A stretch of 64,000 nucleotides of DNA, from NCBI GenBank assembly GCA_025464025.1, contig JAODBP010000260.1, forward strand, positions 46,708 to 110,707. The letters are read 5' to 3'. Positions 50,168 to 59,406 of the stretch are shown piece by piece. Source of the DNA: Actinomycetes bacterium (GTDB lineage Bacteria; Actinomycetota; Acidimicrobiia; Acidimicrobiales; CADCSY01). Numbering within the stretch: the first letter of the stretch is position 1; the number at the start of each line of letters is the position of its first letter. The notes under the pieces are model-generated. The model searched no databases. It was not told the origin of the DNA and was given only the letters and a program-made list of their open reading frames with translations. The position numbers and the translations under genes are program-made.

Positions 50168-50590
50168 ATGCTCCTGACGATCGGTGAGGTGGCCGAGCGG
50201 GCCGGCGTGGCCACCTCGGCCCTGCGGTACTACGAGAAGGAGGGCCTCATCGAGTCCTCCCGCACCGACGGCGGCCAGCGCCGCTACCACCGCGACGTGC
50301 TCCGCCGCATCGCCTTCGTGCGGGCCGCCCAGCGGGTCGGGCTGACCCTGGAGGAGATCCACCAGGCCCTGTCGTCGCTGCCCGACGGGCGGAACCCGAC
50401 GGCCAGGGACTGGGAGCGGCTGTCGCGGTCGTGGCGGCCGCTCCTCGACGAGCGCATCGCCCAGATGCAGCACCTGCGCGACCGGCTCGACTCGTGCATC
50501 GGGTGCGGCTGCCTGTCGTTGAAGGTGTGCGCCCTCTCGAACCCGCACGACGTGGCCGGCGAGGCCGGCCCGGGCGCTCGCTACCTCTGA
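50168..50590 (+). CDS. soxR: Redox-sensitive MerR-family regulator SoxR
   Basis: 140 residues from the ATG at 50168. MerR winged helix (LTIGEVAERAGVATSALRYYEKEGLI...GGQRRYHRDVLRRIAFVRAAQRVGL), dimer helix, and the [2Fe-2S] cluster motif CIGCGCLSLKVC near the C-terminus, exactly as in SoxR. It senses redox-active compounds or superoxide and activates promoters with 19-bp spacers. The adjacent divergent SDR operon has such a promoter. Its own -10 (TATCCT at 50156-50161) would also give a near-leaderless mRNA. Confidence 0.95.
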   Translation: MLLTIGEVAERAGVATSALRYYEKEGLIESSRTDGGQRRYHRDVLRRIAFVRAAQRVGLTLEEIHQALSSLPDGRNPTARDWERLSRSWRPLLDERIAQMQHLRDRLDSCIGCGCLSLKVCALSNPHDVAGEAGPGARYL

Positions 50591-52011
50591 CCTTCGCGCC
50601 AGCCGCGCTCGAAGGGGAGCCGCCACTGGTGCGGCGCGATCAGGGCGTGCTGCTGCTCCGGCCCCCAGGAGCCGACCGGGTACCGGTGGACCGGCGGCGG
50701 GTCTTCGAGCATCGGGGTCGACAGCTCCCAGAGCCGCTCGATGCCCTCGGCCGTGGTGAACAGCGTGTGGTCGCCGCTCATCGTGTCGTGGATGAGCCGC
50801 TCGTAGGCCTCGAGCACGTCGCCCTCCCGGTCCGTCTCGTGGAGGGCGAACTGGAGGCTCAGCTTGTCGAGGTGCATCCCGGGCCCGGGCCGCTTGCCGT
50901 AGAACGACAGCGAGAGCTTGGACGAGTCGGCCAGGTCGAACGTGAGGTGGTCGGGGCCCATCGAGCCGACCCCCGAGCCGGCCGGGAACATGCTCTTCGG
51001 GGGCTCGCGGAAGGCGATGGAGATGATGCGAGCGCCGTCGGCGAGGCCCTTCCCGGTGCGCAGGTAGAACGGCACCCCGGCCCATCGCCAGTTGTCGATC
51101 TCGCACTTGAGGGCGATGAACGTCTCGGTGTCGGACTGGGGGTCGACGCCGGGCAGGTCGCGGTAGCCCTCGTACTGGCCGCGCACCACGTCCTCCGGCT
51201 GGATCGGCCGCATGGAGCGGAAGACCTTGTTCTTCTCCTCGCTGATGGCCGCCGGCTCCAGGTGGGTGGGCGGCTCCATGGCCATGAACGCGAGGACCTG
51301 GAACAGGTGGGTCACGACCATGTCGCGGAAGGCGCCGGTCGCCTCGTAGAACGCGGCCCGCCCCTCGACCGACAGCGTCTCCGGCACCTCGATGTGGACG
51401 TGGGAGATGTGGCCCCGGTTCCAGATGGGCTCGAACAGGCCGTTGGCGAAGCGGAAGGCGAGGATGTTCTGGGCCGCCTCCTTGCCGAGGAAGTGGTCGA
51501 TGCGGAAGATCTGGTCCTCGTTGAAGACCCTGTGCACGGCGTCGTTGAGCCGGCGGGCCGAGGCCAGGTCGGTGCCGAACGGCTTCTCCATGATCACCCG
51601 GGCCCGGTCGGTGAGGCCGGCCTCGGCCAGCATCTGCACCACGTCGCCCGCCGCCGAGGGCGGGATGCTCAGGTAGTGCAGCAGGTTCACGTCGCCGCCG
51701 AGCTCGGCCTCGAACCGGCGCACCCGGTCGGCCAGCCCGGCCGGTCCGGCCGATTGGGGCACGAAGCCGAGCTTCTTCTCGAACGCGGCCCAGGCCGACA
51801 GCGAGATGTCGCGCCGGTCCGACTCGTCGCACGCCTCCCGGGCGATCATGCGGAAGCCCTCGTCGTCGAGGTCGTCGAGGGCGGTGCCCACGATGCGGCA
51901 CTCGGGCAGCAGCCCGGCCTGCGAGAGGTGGAGGAGGCCGGGGAGCAGCTTGCGCCGCGCCAGGTTCCCGGTGGCGCCGAACAGGACGATCACGTGCGGG
52001 TCGAGGCCCAT
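50581..52011 (-). CDS. zwf: Glucose-6-phosphate 1-dehydrogenase
   Basis: 476 residues from the ATG at 52011. N-terminal dinucleotide motif GATGNLARRKLLPGL, substrate motif RIDHFLGKE, and EKPFGTDLASA are all present. It oxidises glucose-6-phosphate to 6-phosphogluconolactone, the source of NADPH in the pentose phosphate pathway. It stands alone here, without the usual transaldolase/pgl/opcA cluster. It converges on soxR with a 10-bp overlap of stop regions. Confidence 0.94.
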   Translation of the reverse strand: MGLDPHVIVLFGATGNLARRKLLPGLLHLSQAGLLPECRIVGTALDDLDDEGFRMIAREACDESDRRDISLSAWAAFEKKLGFVPQSAGPAGLADRVRRFEAELGGDVNLLHYLSIPPSAAGDVVQMLAEAGLTDRARVIMEKPFGTDLASARRLNDAVHRVFNEDQIFRIDHFLGKEAAQNILAFRFANGLFEPIWNRGHISHVHIEVPETLSVEGRAAFYEATGAFRDMVVTHLFQVLAFMAMEPPTHLEPAAISEEKNKVFRSMRPIQPEDVVRGQYEGYRDLPGVDPQSDTETFIALKCEIDNWRWAGVPFYLRTGKGLADGARIISIAFREPPKSMFPAGSGVGSMGPDHLTFDLADSSKLSLSFYGKRPGPGMHLDKLSLQFALHETDREGDVLEAYERLIHDTMSGDHTLFTTAEGIERLWELSTPMLEDPPPVHRYPVGSWGPEQQHALIAPHQWRLPFERGWREGQR

Positions 52012-52055
52012 CCCGACCGACCGTAGTGGGGGAGGGTTTCCGGGGTGTGAAGCGA

Positions 52056-52859
52056 TCAGGACGTCTGGGTGCCGCGGTGGCGGCGCATCAGCATCTCCTG
52101 GGCCACCGTCGCCACGTGGGTGCCGTCCTCCGACCACACCTCGCCGATGGTGAGGGCCCGCCCGGCGACGAAGCGGTCGCAGCGGAACGAGTGGAGGTGC
52201 CAGCGGTCGGCCTGCACCGGGCGGTGGAACCAGACGGTGTGGTCGAGGCTGACGAGGAACGAGTCGGCTTCGAAGGTGGCGAAGCTCTGCCCCGGCTCGA
52301 CGACGAGCGCCTTGATGGCCTCGGACGGGGCGTCGTCGGAGAGGTAGGCGAACGCCGCCTCGTGGCCACCCGGGTCGACCGGCAGGTCGGTGGTGAGCCG
52401 CAGCCACAGGTCGAGCTGGCCCGAGCCGAGCTCGACGGGGACCTGGCGGCGGTCGAACAGGTTGCTCCAGGGCTCGGGCGGGAGCGACTCGGCGTGGGGC
52501 ACGACCGGCATGGTGAGGCGCTGCCGGTCGCCCGACGCCTCGCCGCCGGTGAAGCTGGCCTCCAGGTTGAGGATGGCGCCCACGGCCTGGCGGGCCACGA
52601 CCCGGCGGGTGGTGAAGGAGCGGCCGTTGCGCAGCCGGTCGACCTCGTAGCGCACCGGCTGGGCGGCGTCGCCGGCGCGGATGAAGTAGGCCCGCAGCGA
52701 GTGGGGTCGCAGCCCGGGCTCGACCGAGTGCGTGGCCGCGACGAGGGCCTGAGCCACGATCTGGCCGCCGTAGAGCCCGCCCCACGGGTAGCTCGGCCCG
52801 GTGCCGACCCAGGTGTCGGCGCCGTGCTGCTCGAGGTGGAGGATCTGGTCGAAGCCCAC
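52056..52859 (-). CDS. Acyl-CoA thioesterase II (TesB type)
   Basis: 267 residues, GTG start. Double hot-dog fold: WGGLYGGQIVAQALVAA, RAYFIRAGDAAQPV, FTTRRVVARQ in the first half and HTVWFHRPVQADRWHLH in the second. The Asp/Thr/Gln active-site region is compatible with TesB. It hydrolyses medium- to long-chain acyl-CoA. It stands 44 bp upstream of zwf on the same strand and divergent from the 52903 gene. Confidence 0.9.
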   Translation of the reverse strand: MGFDQILHLEQHGADTWVGTGPSYPWGGLYGGQIVAQALVAATHSVEPGLRPHSLRAYFIRAGDAAQPVRYEVDRLRNGRSFTTRRVVARQAVGAILNLEASFTGGEASGDRQRLTMPVVPHAESLPPEPWSNLFDRRQVPVELGSGQLDLWLRLTTDLPVDPGGHEAAFAYLSDDAPSEAIKALVVEPGQSFATFEADSFLVSLDHTVWFHRPVQADRWHLHSFRCDRFVAGRALTIGEVWSEDGTHVATVAQEMLMRRHRGTQTS

Positions 52860-52902
52860 GGCAGGACGCTACGACCTGCTGCCGACCAGCTAGAACCGGG
52901 GC

Positions 52903-53610
52903 GTGGAGCCTTCTGGGATCATCTTTGCCGCCCTCGACTGCGATGCCGACGCCATCGAGGACTGGAACCGCTGGTACGACCTCGAGCACACGCCGATGAA
53001 CGTGTCGCTGGCCGGGGTCATGCTGAGCCGGCGCTACGTCGCCCCGCCCGAGCTGCACGCGGCGCGGGTCACGGCCGCCGGCTCGCCGTTCGCCGACGGC
53101 AAGGCGACGTTCCTCACGACCTACGTGCTCGGGGGTGACCCGGCCGTCGCCTTCGAGGCCATGAGCGTCGAGCTGCCCAAGCTCTACGAGCAGGGTCGCA
53201 TGACCTTCCCGGCCGAGAAGAAGGTGGTGCGGGAGGGCGACGTGTTCGCCGGCACCGACGCCGTGGGCGACCCGGTGCGCCAGCTCAACCCGGTCGACGT
53301 GCCGTTCGTCGGCCACACCGGTGTGGTGGTCGTGCAGCGCGACCACGCCGCACCCGGTCGGGCCGAGAAGCTCGTCGGCCTCGAGGGCGTGCACGGCACC
53401 TGGGCCATGGAGTCGCGCAACCGGCCCGGCCTCCACCTGGAGATGACGTTCGTGGAGGGCGACCTGGTGGCGGTGACCCGCGCCATCCGGGAGCAGGTGC
53501 CCCACGAGGGCGAGGTCCTCCTCGACGCGCCGTACCAGCTCATCAACCCGCTGCACTACCCGTGGGCCGATGCCATCCGGGCGTCCGACCTGCCCAAGAC
53601 GGTCTCGTGA
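52903..53610 (+). CDS. Conserved hypothetical protein, ferredoxin-like/ABM-type fold suspected
   Basis: 235 residues, GTG start. DWNRWYDLEHTPMNVSLAGVMLSRRYVAP resembles the N-terminus of dimeric alpha-beta barrel proteins, and a second half (VGHTGVVVVQRDH...RPGLHLEMTFVEGD) repeats the pattern. No catalytic motif is known. First gene of an operon with a SnoaL-like gene and glbO, joined by GTGA and ATGA overlaps. Confidence 0.7.
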   Translation: MEPSGIIFAALDCDADAIEDWNRWYDLEHTPMNVSLAGVMLSRRYVAPPELHAARVTAAGSPFADGKATFLTTYVLGGDPAVAFEAMSVELPKLYEQGRMTFPAEKKVVREGDVFAGTDAVGDPVRQLNPVDVPFVGHTGVVVVQRDHAAPGRAEKLVGLEGVHGTWAMESRNRPGLHLEMTFVEGDLVAVTRAIREQVPHEGEVLLDAPYQLINPLHYPWADAIRASDLPKTVS

Positions 53611-54185
53611 CCGACTTCGACCGGGCCGAGGTCGAGGCCGCCTTCGAGCACTGGTGGGCGGTCGGCAACGCCGGCGAGGACTGGGCCGGCTGGGTCGAGC
53701 TGTTCGTGCCCGAGGTCGACTACCTCGACCACTTCTGGGGACCGCTCCACGGCCACGCCGAGGTCGATCCGTGGATCCACGCCGTGATGAAGGGCGTGCC
53801 CGAGATCTACGGCGTCTACGAGTGGCACACGATCGAGGGCGACACGGTCGTGTTCCACTACCAGAACCGCCGCGACAACCCGAGCGACGAAGGCCCGCCG
53901 TTCTTCGACTTCGCCGGCCTCTCCGTGCTCCGCTACGCCGGCGACGGGCGGTGGGCGTCGGAGGAGGACTTCTGGGACGCCAACGGCGCTCGTCGCACGA
54001 GCGCGCTGTACGCCGCGGCGTGCGAGCGGGCCGGCGTGACCGGGCTCGACAAGATGACCCGGCGCCACTGGCCCGACGGTCCGGCGTGGGCCCGCTGCGA
54101 TCGCGCGCCGTCGCCGTCGTGGCTCGACCGCGACGTCCCGGCCATCACCCGGCCCAGCGAGCTGAAGGCCCTGCTCGGACGATGA
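53607..54185 (+). CDS. SnoaL/NTF2-like protein
   Basis: 192 residues from a GTG at 53607 overlapping the previous stop. NTF2-like cone fold: VEAAFEHWWAVGNAGEDWAGWVELFVPEVDYLDHFWG, then DPWIHAVMKGVPEIYGVYEWHTIEGDTVVFHYQNRRDNP. Such proteins act as small-molecule isomerases, hydratases or binding proteins. The C-terminal 60 residues extend the normal domain. No substrate can be inferred. Confidence 0.75.
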   Translation: MTDFDRAEVEAAFEHWWAVGNAGEDWAGWVELFVPEVDYLDHFWGPLHGHAEVDPWIHAVMKGVPEIYGVYEWHTIEGDTVVFHYQNRRDNPSDEGPPFFDFAGLSVLRYAGDGRWASEEDFWDANGARRTSALYAAACERAGVTGLDKMTRRHWPDGPAWARCDRAPSPSWLDRDVPAITRPSELKALLGR

Positions 54186-54547
54186 GCAGCGTGTACGAGC
54201 AGCTCGGCGGACAGCCGTTCTTCGACGCGCTCGCCCACCGGTTCTACGAGCGGGTCGGGGCCGACCCGGTGCTGCGCCCGCTCTACCCCGACGACCTCGG
54301 GCCGGGCGAGCGGCACCTGGCCCAGTTCCTCGCCCAGTACTGGGGCGGGCCGACGACCTACAGCGACGAGCGCGGCCATCCCCGGCTCCGCATGCGCCAC
54401 GCGCCGTTCGTGATCGGCCCGGCCCAACGCGACGCCTGGTACGGCGCCATGGCCGCCTCGGTCGCCGAGTCGGGCGCGCCGGCCGAGCTCCAGCAGCAGC
54501 TCCTCGACTACTTCACGATGGCGGCCGACCACCTCGTCAACGAGTAG
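54182..54547 (+). CDS. glbO: Group II truncated haemoglobin (GlbO type)
   Basis: 121 residues, ATG overlapping the previous stop (ATGA). The 2-on-2 globin pattern is clear: YEQLGGQPFFDALAHRFYERVGADPVLRPLYP, the FLAQYWGGPTTYSDERGHPRLRMRHAPF region with the proximal His in RMRH, and a C-terminal YF helix. Binds O2 or NO and may detoxify NO or support respiration. Third gene of its operon. Confidence 0.93.
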   Translation: MSSVYEQLGGQPFFDALAHRFYERVGADPVLRPLYPDDLGPGERHLAQFLAQYWGGPTTYSDERGHPRLRMRHAPFVIGPAQRDAWYGAMAASVAESGAPAELQQQLLDYFTMAADHLVNE

Positions 54548-54562
54548 GCGCCCGCACGTCGG

Positions 54563-55516
54563 CTACCAGGGGGATGGCATCCCGAAGGCGTAGGCGATCG
54601 GCGCGCTGGCGCTCTTGTGGGTCGAGCAGTACGCGTCCTGGGAGGCCGACGTGGTGAGCGGCCACACGTAGCTGGTGGCCAGCTTGATCGTGGTCGCCAT
54701 GCCGGCGGCGTAGTCCTCGATCGACTGCGCCACCTGGGCCCGGGCCGCCGGCGTCGGGGCGCTCACCAGTCGCTCGGCGTTGCGCCACGCCGCCTCCCGC
54801 CAGACGGCGAGGAGCTGGAACATCGTCGTGTACCCGAGCAGCAGCGGGTCGTGGGCGTCGTCGACGGCCGGGTCGAAGCGGGCGGCCTCCTCGGCCAGCA
54901 GCGGGTCGAGCACCGCGTTCAGGAACTGGTTGACCTTGTCGTGGTCGGCCTTCCGGCTCGAGCCGTCGGGGTACGTGAGCCCGATGTCGGCCAGCACGTA
55001 GGGCAGGTCGCGGTTCACGTGGGCGCTCATGCCGAGGAACAGCCCACCGACCCCGCTCACCTGGTGGCCGGCGCCGGCGTCGAGGGCGGTGAGCCACGCC
55101 TGCGGGACCTCGCCGCGGCGACCGGCGGCCCAGTCGTCGTAGGCGTCGAAGTAGTAGCGGGCGAACACGGCGTCCTCGTGGTTCACGAACGGCGTGTCGT
55201 CGAAGAAGCCCTGCTGGTCGCGCGCCCACTCGTACGTCTGCGTCGTTCGCAGGTAGGCGAGGGCGAATACGGCGTTGGGGTTGCAGGCGTGGGCCAGCGG
55301 ATCGAAGCGGCGCTGCATCTCCCGGATCGTCTTGCCCACGCAGCTCGAGCGGCCGGCGCTGCAGTCGTTGGCGCTCGACGGCTCGTAGGTGTTCGTCAGC
55401 GACGGGAGCAGCGACGTCCAGTCGACGAACAGCGGCTCATCGGCGTGGGCCGGGGCGGCGAGGGCGAGGAGCCCGGCCACGAGGGCGGCGGCCACGGCGA
55501 GGGCGATCGAGCGCAC
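54563..55516 (-). CDS. Secreted DUF5995-like protein
   Basis: 317 residues from a GTG at 55516; an ATG at 55552 would add 12 residues before the signal peptide. The signal peptide (about 1-26) ends APAHA. The mature protein is helical, with NDCSAGRSSCVGKTIREMQRRFDPLAHACN and FVNHEDAVFARYYFDAYDDW, plus a C-terminal Cys. The pattern matches the actinobacterial DUF5995 family of unknown function. Four Cys may form disulfides outside the cell. Confidence 0.78.
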   Translation of the reverse strand: MRSIALAVAAALVAGLLALAAPAHADEPLFVDWTSLLPSLTNTYEPSSANDCSAGRSSCVGKTIREMQRRFDPLAHACNPNAVFALAYLRTTQTYEWARDQQGFFDDTPFVNHEDAVFARYYFDAYDDWAAGRRGEVPQAWLTALDAGAGHQVSGVGGLFLGMSAHVNRDLPYVLADIGLTYPDGSSRKADHDKVNQFLNAVLDPLLAEEAARFDPAVDDAHDPLLLGYTTMFQLLAVWREAAWRNAERLVSAPTPAARAQVAQSIEDYAAGMATTIKLATSYVWPLTTSASQDAYCSTHKSASAPIAYAFGMPSPW

Positions 55517-55671
55517 CCCTGGATCATCGGCACGGGGACCGTTGATCTCCATGGCCCGATCGCGTCATTCCGTCCGTGACCCACCGTTCACGCCCGGGTG
55601 CAGGAACCGCCACGGATGGCGGCGAACCGGGGTGGCACACAATCGAAACCGTGCGGCGGGAGGACCCCCAC

Positions 55672-58600
55672 ATGCTGTTCCGCCTTCGTCTGCGCGCCCT
55701 GTTGGGCGCGCTGGTAGCGCTGCTCCTCGTGAGCGGCATCGTCGCGGTCGACGCCAAGGCCGACCTGCTCCCGCCGTTGCCGGTCGTCGGCACACCGCCG
55801 GCCCCGGAGCTCCCGGCGCGGCCCGAGGTGCCGACCGTGACGCCGGGCGGATCGAGCGTGGCGGCGCCGGCCTCGGCCGCGGCCGAGGAGCCGGTGTGGG
55901 GCGACCTCGCCCCCGCCTTCCCCGGCGACCTCGTGGTGAAGCAGCCCGACGGTTCCACGTTCAAGGCCCAGCTGACCGGTGGTGAGGTCGGCGGCGCCCT
56001 CGAGGTCGACGGCTACACGATCACCAAGCGGGCCGACGGCTGGTGGGCCTGGGCCACCTCGCGGAACGCGGCGGGCCTCGTCGCCTCCGCCGCCCGGGTC
56101 GGGCTCGACGCTCGGCCGGCGCTGACGCCCCACGTCGGGCGCACGCCGAACCTGTGGCTGAAGGCCGACGGCTCCGACATCCGCAGCCAGGCCTTCCGCC
56201 AGCTCCAGACGGCGGCGTGGAAGGCCAGCCAGGAGGCGGCGGCGGCCGGCGGACCCCGGGTCTTCCGGTTCCCGGTGCTGATGCTGGCCACGTGGTTCGA
56301 CAAGGACAAGGGCCAGACCGCCCCGCAGTTCCAGGACGGCAACACCCCCGAGAAGTTCAAGAAGGTGCTCGACGGCTTCGGCGGCAACCCCACCGGGTCG
56401 CTCACCGAGTTCTACTTCGAGAACTCCTTCGGCCAGTTCCTCGTGCAGGTCGACGTCTTCGGCCCCTACGTGTCGCAGCGCTCGCGCCAGGACCCCTGCT
56501 ACTACGGCGGCATCGAGCCGCCGGCCGACCCGGCCGACGACCTCGACCCGATCGACTCGGTCCTCGGCGTGGGCGGCGGCGGCGCCATCGGCATGGCCGT
56601 CGAGGCCGTGCCCCAGGCCGACAACGACGTCGACTTCTCCAAGTACGACAACGACGGTGACGGCTTCGTCGACTTCACCGCCATCCTCCACTCCGGCGCC
56701 GACATGGCCGCCACCGGCGACCCGTGCAACACCTGGTCGCACGCCATCACGGCCGGGCTGGCCGGCCCGATCGTGGAGGAGACGCTGGGCCTGCCCCACA
56801 ACAGCCTCCACCACGGCATCCCGACCACCGACGGCGTGTTCGTCGACCGGCTGTTCACCATGCCGGAGCTCGGCCTCGAGGTCGGCGTGGCCTGCCACGA
56901 GATGGCCCACGCCCTCGGCGAGCCCGACTACTACGACACCAGCTACACGTCGATGGGCACCGGCGACTGGGACCTGATGGCCGGTGGTTCGTGGTTCGGC
57001 AACCCGCCCGGCTCGAACCCCACGCACTTCAACCCGGCGTCCAAGGTGTTCCAGGGCTGGGTGACGCCCCGGATCGTGAAGGCCGACAGCACCAACGTGG
57101 TGCTGAAGCCACGGGAGCTCGAACCCAAGGCCGGCTACACCGTCAAGGACGTCGACCCGAACATCGTGCTGGTGCCGACGAAGACCATCAAGGTCGGCGA
57201 GACCGACGAGCTGAAGCACACGTGGACCCAGGACGACGTCTACGGCCTGGCCAAGGACGGCGACCGCTACGTGGTCGAGGGCTACTACGTCGAGAACTGG
57301 AGCCGGTCGACCAGCGCGGCGCCGTTCGACCCGAAGATGCTCCGCCAGCCGTACTTCGACCGGCAGGCGCTCGGGTCGGGCCTCATGGTCTGGCACTTCG
57401 ACTACTACCGGCGCTCGAACGTCTACTACGGGGCCAACGACGCCGGGTCCGATTCGAACCGGCCGCAGATGGACCCGATGGAGTTCGACTTCAACGACAA
57501 CACCCAGGAGCTCCAGCTCGGCACGACCCGGGGCGAGCCCCAGGACCTGCTGGCCGCAGCGGCCACCGGGATCACGTCGGGCACCCGCATGCCCTCGCCG
57601 GGCATCCCCCAGGTCGACGGCACGCCCCAGAAGGGGAGCACGTGGTCGGGCTTCGTCACGCCGGCCGCGCCCGACGACCACCCCTTCACGGTCGACGCCA
57701 ACCCGGCCAACTACCTGATGCGGGTCACGGCCACCGGCCTGGGTGACTGCAAGCTCCAGCTCCTGCACGACGGCAAGCCCGTCGGGGGGGAGGTCGACGC
57801 CGGCTCGGTGGCCGACGAGGAGTTCATCGACGTCACCCAGCCTGCCCCGGGCGCGTGGACGGCACGGGTGAGCGACTTCGCCGCCTGCCTCCAGTACGAC
57901 GGCACGATCACGTTCTCGAAGCCGGGCGACGTGTTCGACACCAAGGGCGCGGCGACGACCTGGTCGAACTGGACCAAGCAGCCGACCGGCTGGGCGTTCA
58001 CCAACGTGCGCCCGTCCAACGGCGAGGGCAACGACCTCGCGGTCGACACCACCGACGGCACCATCACGCTCGACATCCTCAAGCTGTCGGGCGGGGCCCG
58101 CGACGTGTCGCCCGGGTTCACCACGCCGGGCGACGTCGACGCGGGCACGGCCAACACGATGAGCGTGCCGATCTTCAACAACGGCGACGTGGCCGTCCCC
58201 TCGGTCGACGTGACCGTCAAGCGGGGCTCGACCGTCGTGGCCAAGGGGACGGTCACCGAGCTGGCGGCCTACAGCCAGAAGGCGTTCACGTTCTCCTACA
58301 CGCCCTCGGCCGAGGGTCCGGCCGCCCTCACCGTCACCGTCGATGCCGGCAAGAAGCTGGCCGAGCGGTCCGAGGTGAACAACGACCAGCGCACCGTCGT
58401 GCACGCCTCGCCCAAGGGCGGCGCGGTCCTGGTGGTCGACGACGACGGGGCGGCCTCCGGCGAGGAGACCGTGACCGGCGCCCTGTCGGCCATCGGCATC
58501 CCGTTCGACGTGGTGCACGAGCACGCCGACGCCACCACCCTCAAGAAGTACGCCGCCGTGGTCTGGGAAGGTGGCCTGGAGCGCTACCAGGGCCAGATGG

Positions 58601-59385
58601 ACGCCAACGACCGCAAGGCCGTGGCGGCCTACCTCGACGGCGGCGGCAGGCTGCTCTACGCCAGCCCCCGAGCCGCGGGCGCCCTCGGTGAGCCGGCGGG
58701 CAGCACGAACCCGACGGCGACCGAGGACATGGTGCCCTTCGTCGCCGACTACTTCGGCGTCCTCTACAAGGACACCGAGCAGGTCGGCGGCGGCACGGTC
58801 ACCGGCACGGGCGACATCCTCGGATCCGACGCCTTCGCCATCGACGTGTTCCCCGGTCGCCCGCTCCAGGACGTCTGGGCCAAGGCCACGTCGAAGAAGG
58901 GCACGGCGACCGCGATCGCGGCGTGGAGCAAGGGCGGCAAGGACTCGCTCATGGGCGTGAAGGTCCAGGGCACGTCCGGCTTCCGCACCGTGTTCCTCGG
59001 CTTCAACCCGGCCCAGGTGGTGCAGGGTGGCGCGGTGGCCAACGTGCTCGAGAAGTCGCTCGGATGGCTCGGCGTGACGCCCGGCGGCTACCCGTCGGGC
59101 CCGGCCGTGCTGCGCCACACCGCGCTGCGCAACGCCATCAAGGGCACGGCGCTGCACATCAAGGCCTTCACCCATGGCACGTCGGCCGCCCCGGTGCTGC
59201 GCTACCGGGTGAAGGGCGCCACCTCGTGGTCGACGATGACGCTGACCCGCTCGCGGGCCGGCGTGTGGCAGGGCACCATCCCGGCTTCGGCCGTCACGAC
59301 CAAGGGCGTGCAGTACTACCTGACGGCCGGCTCGGCCCGTGACCCGTTCACGGCCGACCTGCCCCACTTCGTCGCCGTCGGCTGA
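55672..59385 (+). CDS. Large secreted M6-family metalloprotease (immune inhibitor A-like)
   Basis: 1237 residues from the ATG at 55672. Signal peptide (about 1-30), an N-terminal Pro-rich pro-region and the M6 catalytic domain with CHEMAHALGEPDYYD (HExxH near 408 and the later D/Y). A long C-terminal half has beta-sandwich/CARDB-like repeats (VPIFNNGDVAVPSVDVTV), a GATase-like/flavodoxin-like stretch (VVDDDGAASGEETVTGALSAIGIPFDVVHEH) and a final CBM-like sandwich. Secreted and zinc-dependent. The size is large but consistent with InhA-like proteases of actinobacteria. Confidence 0.9.
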   Translation: MLFRLRLRALLGALVALLLVSGIVAVDAKADLLPPLPVVGTPPAPELPARPEVPTVTPGGSSVAAPASAAAEEPVWGDLAPAFPGDLVVKQPDGSTFKAQLTGGEVGGALEVDGYTITKRADGWWAWATSRNAAGLVASAARVGLDARPALTPHVGRTPNLWLKADGSDIRSQAFRQLQTAAWKASQEAAAAGGPRVFRFPVLMLATWFDKDKGQTAPQFQDGNTPEKFKKVLDGFGGNPTGSLTEFYFENSFGQFLVQVDVFGPYVSQRSRQDPCYYGGIEPPADPADDLDPIDSVLGVGGGGAIGMAVEAVPQADNDVDFSKYDNDGDGFVDFTAILHSGADMAATGDPCNTWSHAITAGLAGPIVEETLGLPHNSLHHGIPTTDGVFVDRLFTMPELGLEVGVACHEMAHALGEPDYYDTSYTSMGTGDWDLMAGGSWFGNPPGSNPTHFNPASKVFQGWVTPRIVKADSTNVVLKPRELEPKAGYTVKDVDPNIVLVPTKTIKVGETDELKHTWTQDDVYGLAKDGDRYVVEGYYVENWSRSTSAAPFDPKMLRQPYFDRQALGSGLMVWHFDYYRRSNVYYGANDAGSDSNRPQMDPMEFDFNDNTQELQLGTTRGEPQDLLAAAATGITSGTRMPSPGIPQVDGTPQKGSTWSGFVTPAAPDDHPFTVDANPANYLMRVTATGLGDCKLQLLHDGKPVGGEVDAGSVADEEFIDVTQPAPGAWTARVSDFAACLQYDGTITFSKPGDVFDTKGAATTWSNWTKQPTGWAFTNVRPSNGEGNDLAVDTTDGTITLDILKLSGGARDVSPGFTTPGDVDAGTANTMSVPIFNNGDVAVPSVDVTVKRGSTVVAKGTVTELAAYSQKAFTFSYTPSAEGPAALTVTVDAGKKLAERSEVNNDQRTVVHASPKGGAVLVVDDDGAASGEETVTGALSAIGIPFDVVHEHADATTLKKYAAVVWEGGLERYQGQMDANDRKAVAAYLDGGGRLLYASPRAAGALGEPAGSTNPTATEDMVPFVADYFGVLYKDTEQVGGGTVTGTGDILGSDAFAIDVFPGRPLQDVWAKATSKKGTATAIAAWSKGGKDSLMGVKVQGTSGFRTVFLGFNPAQVVQGGAVANVLEKSLGWLGVTPGGYPSGPAVLRHTALRNAIKGTALHIKAFTHGTSAAPVLRYRVKGATSWSTMTLTRSRAGVWQGTIPASAVTTKGVQYYLTAGSARDPFTADLPHFVAVG

Positions 59386-59406
59386 CGACCGGGCCGTCCT
59401 CCGGGG

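Noticed and set aside
55588..59367. 1259-codon open frame on the minus strand opposite the M6 protease
   Set aside because: No motif or signal, repetitive composition, and the plus strand codes for a clear metalloprotease.
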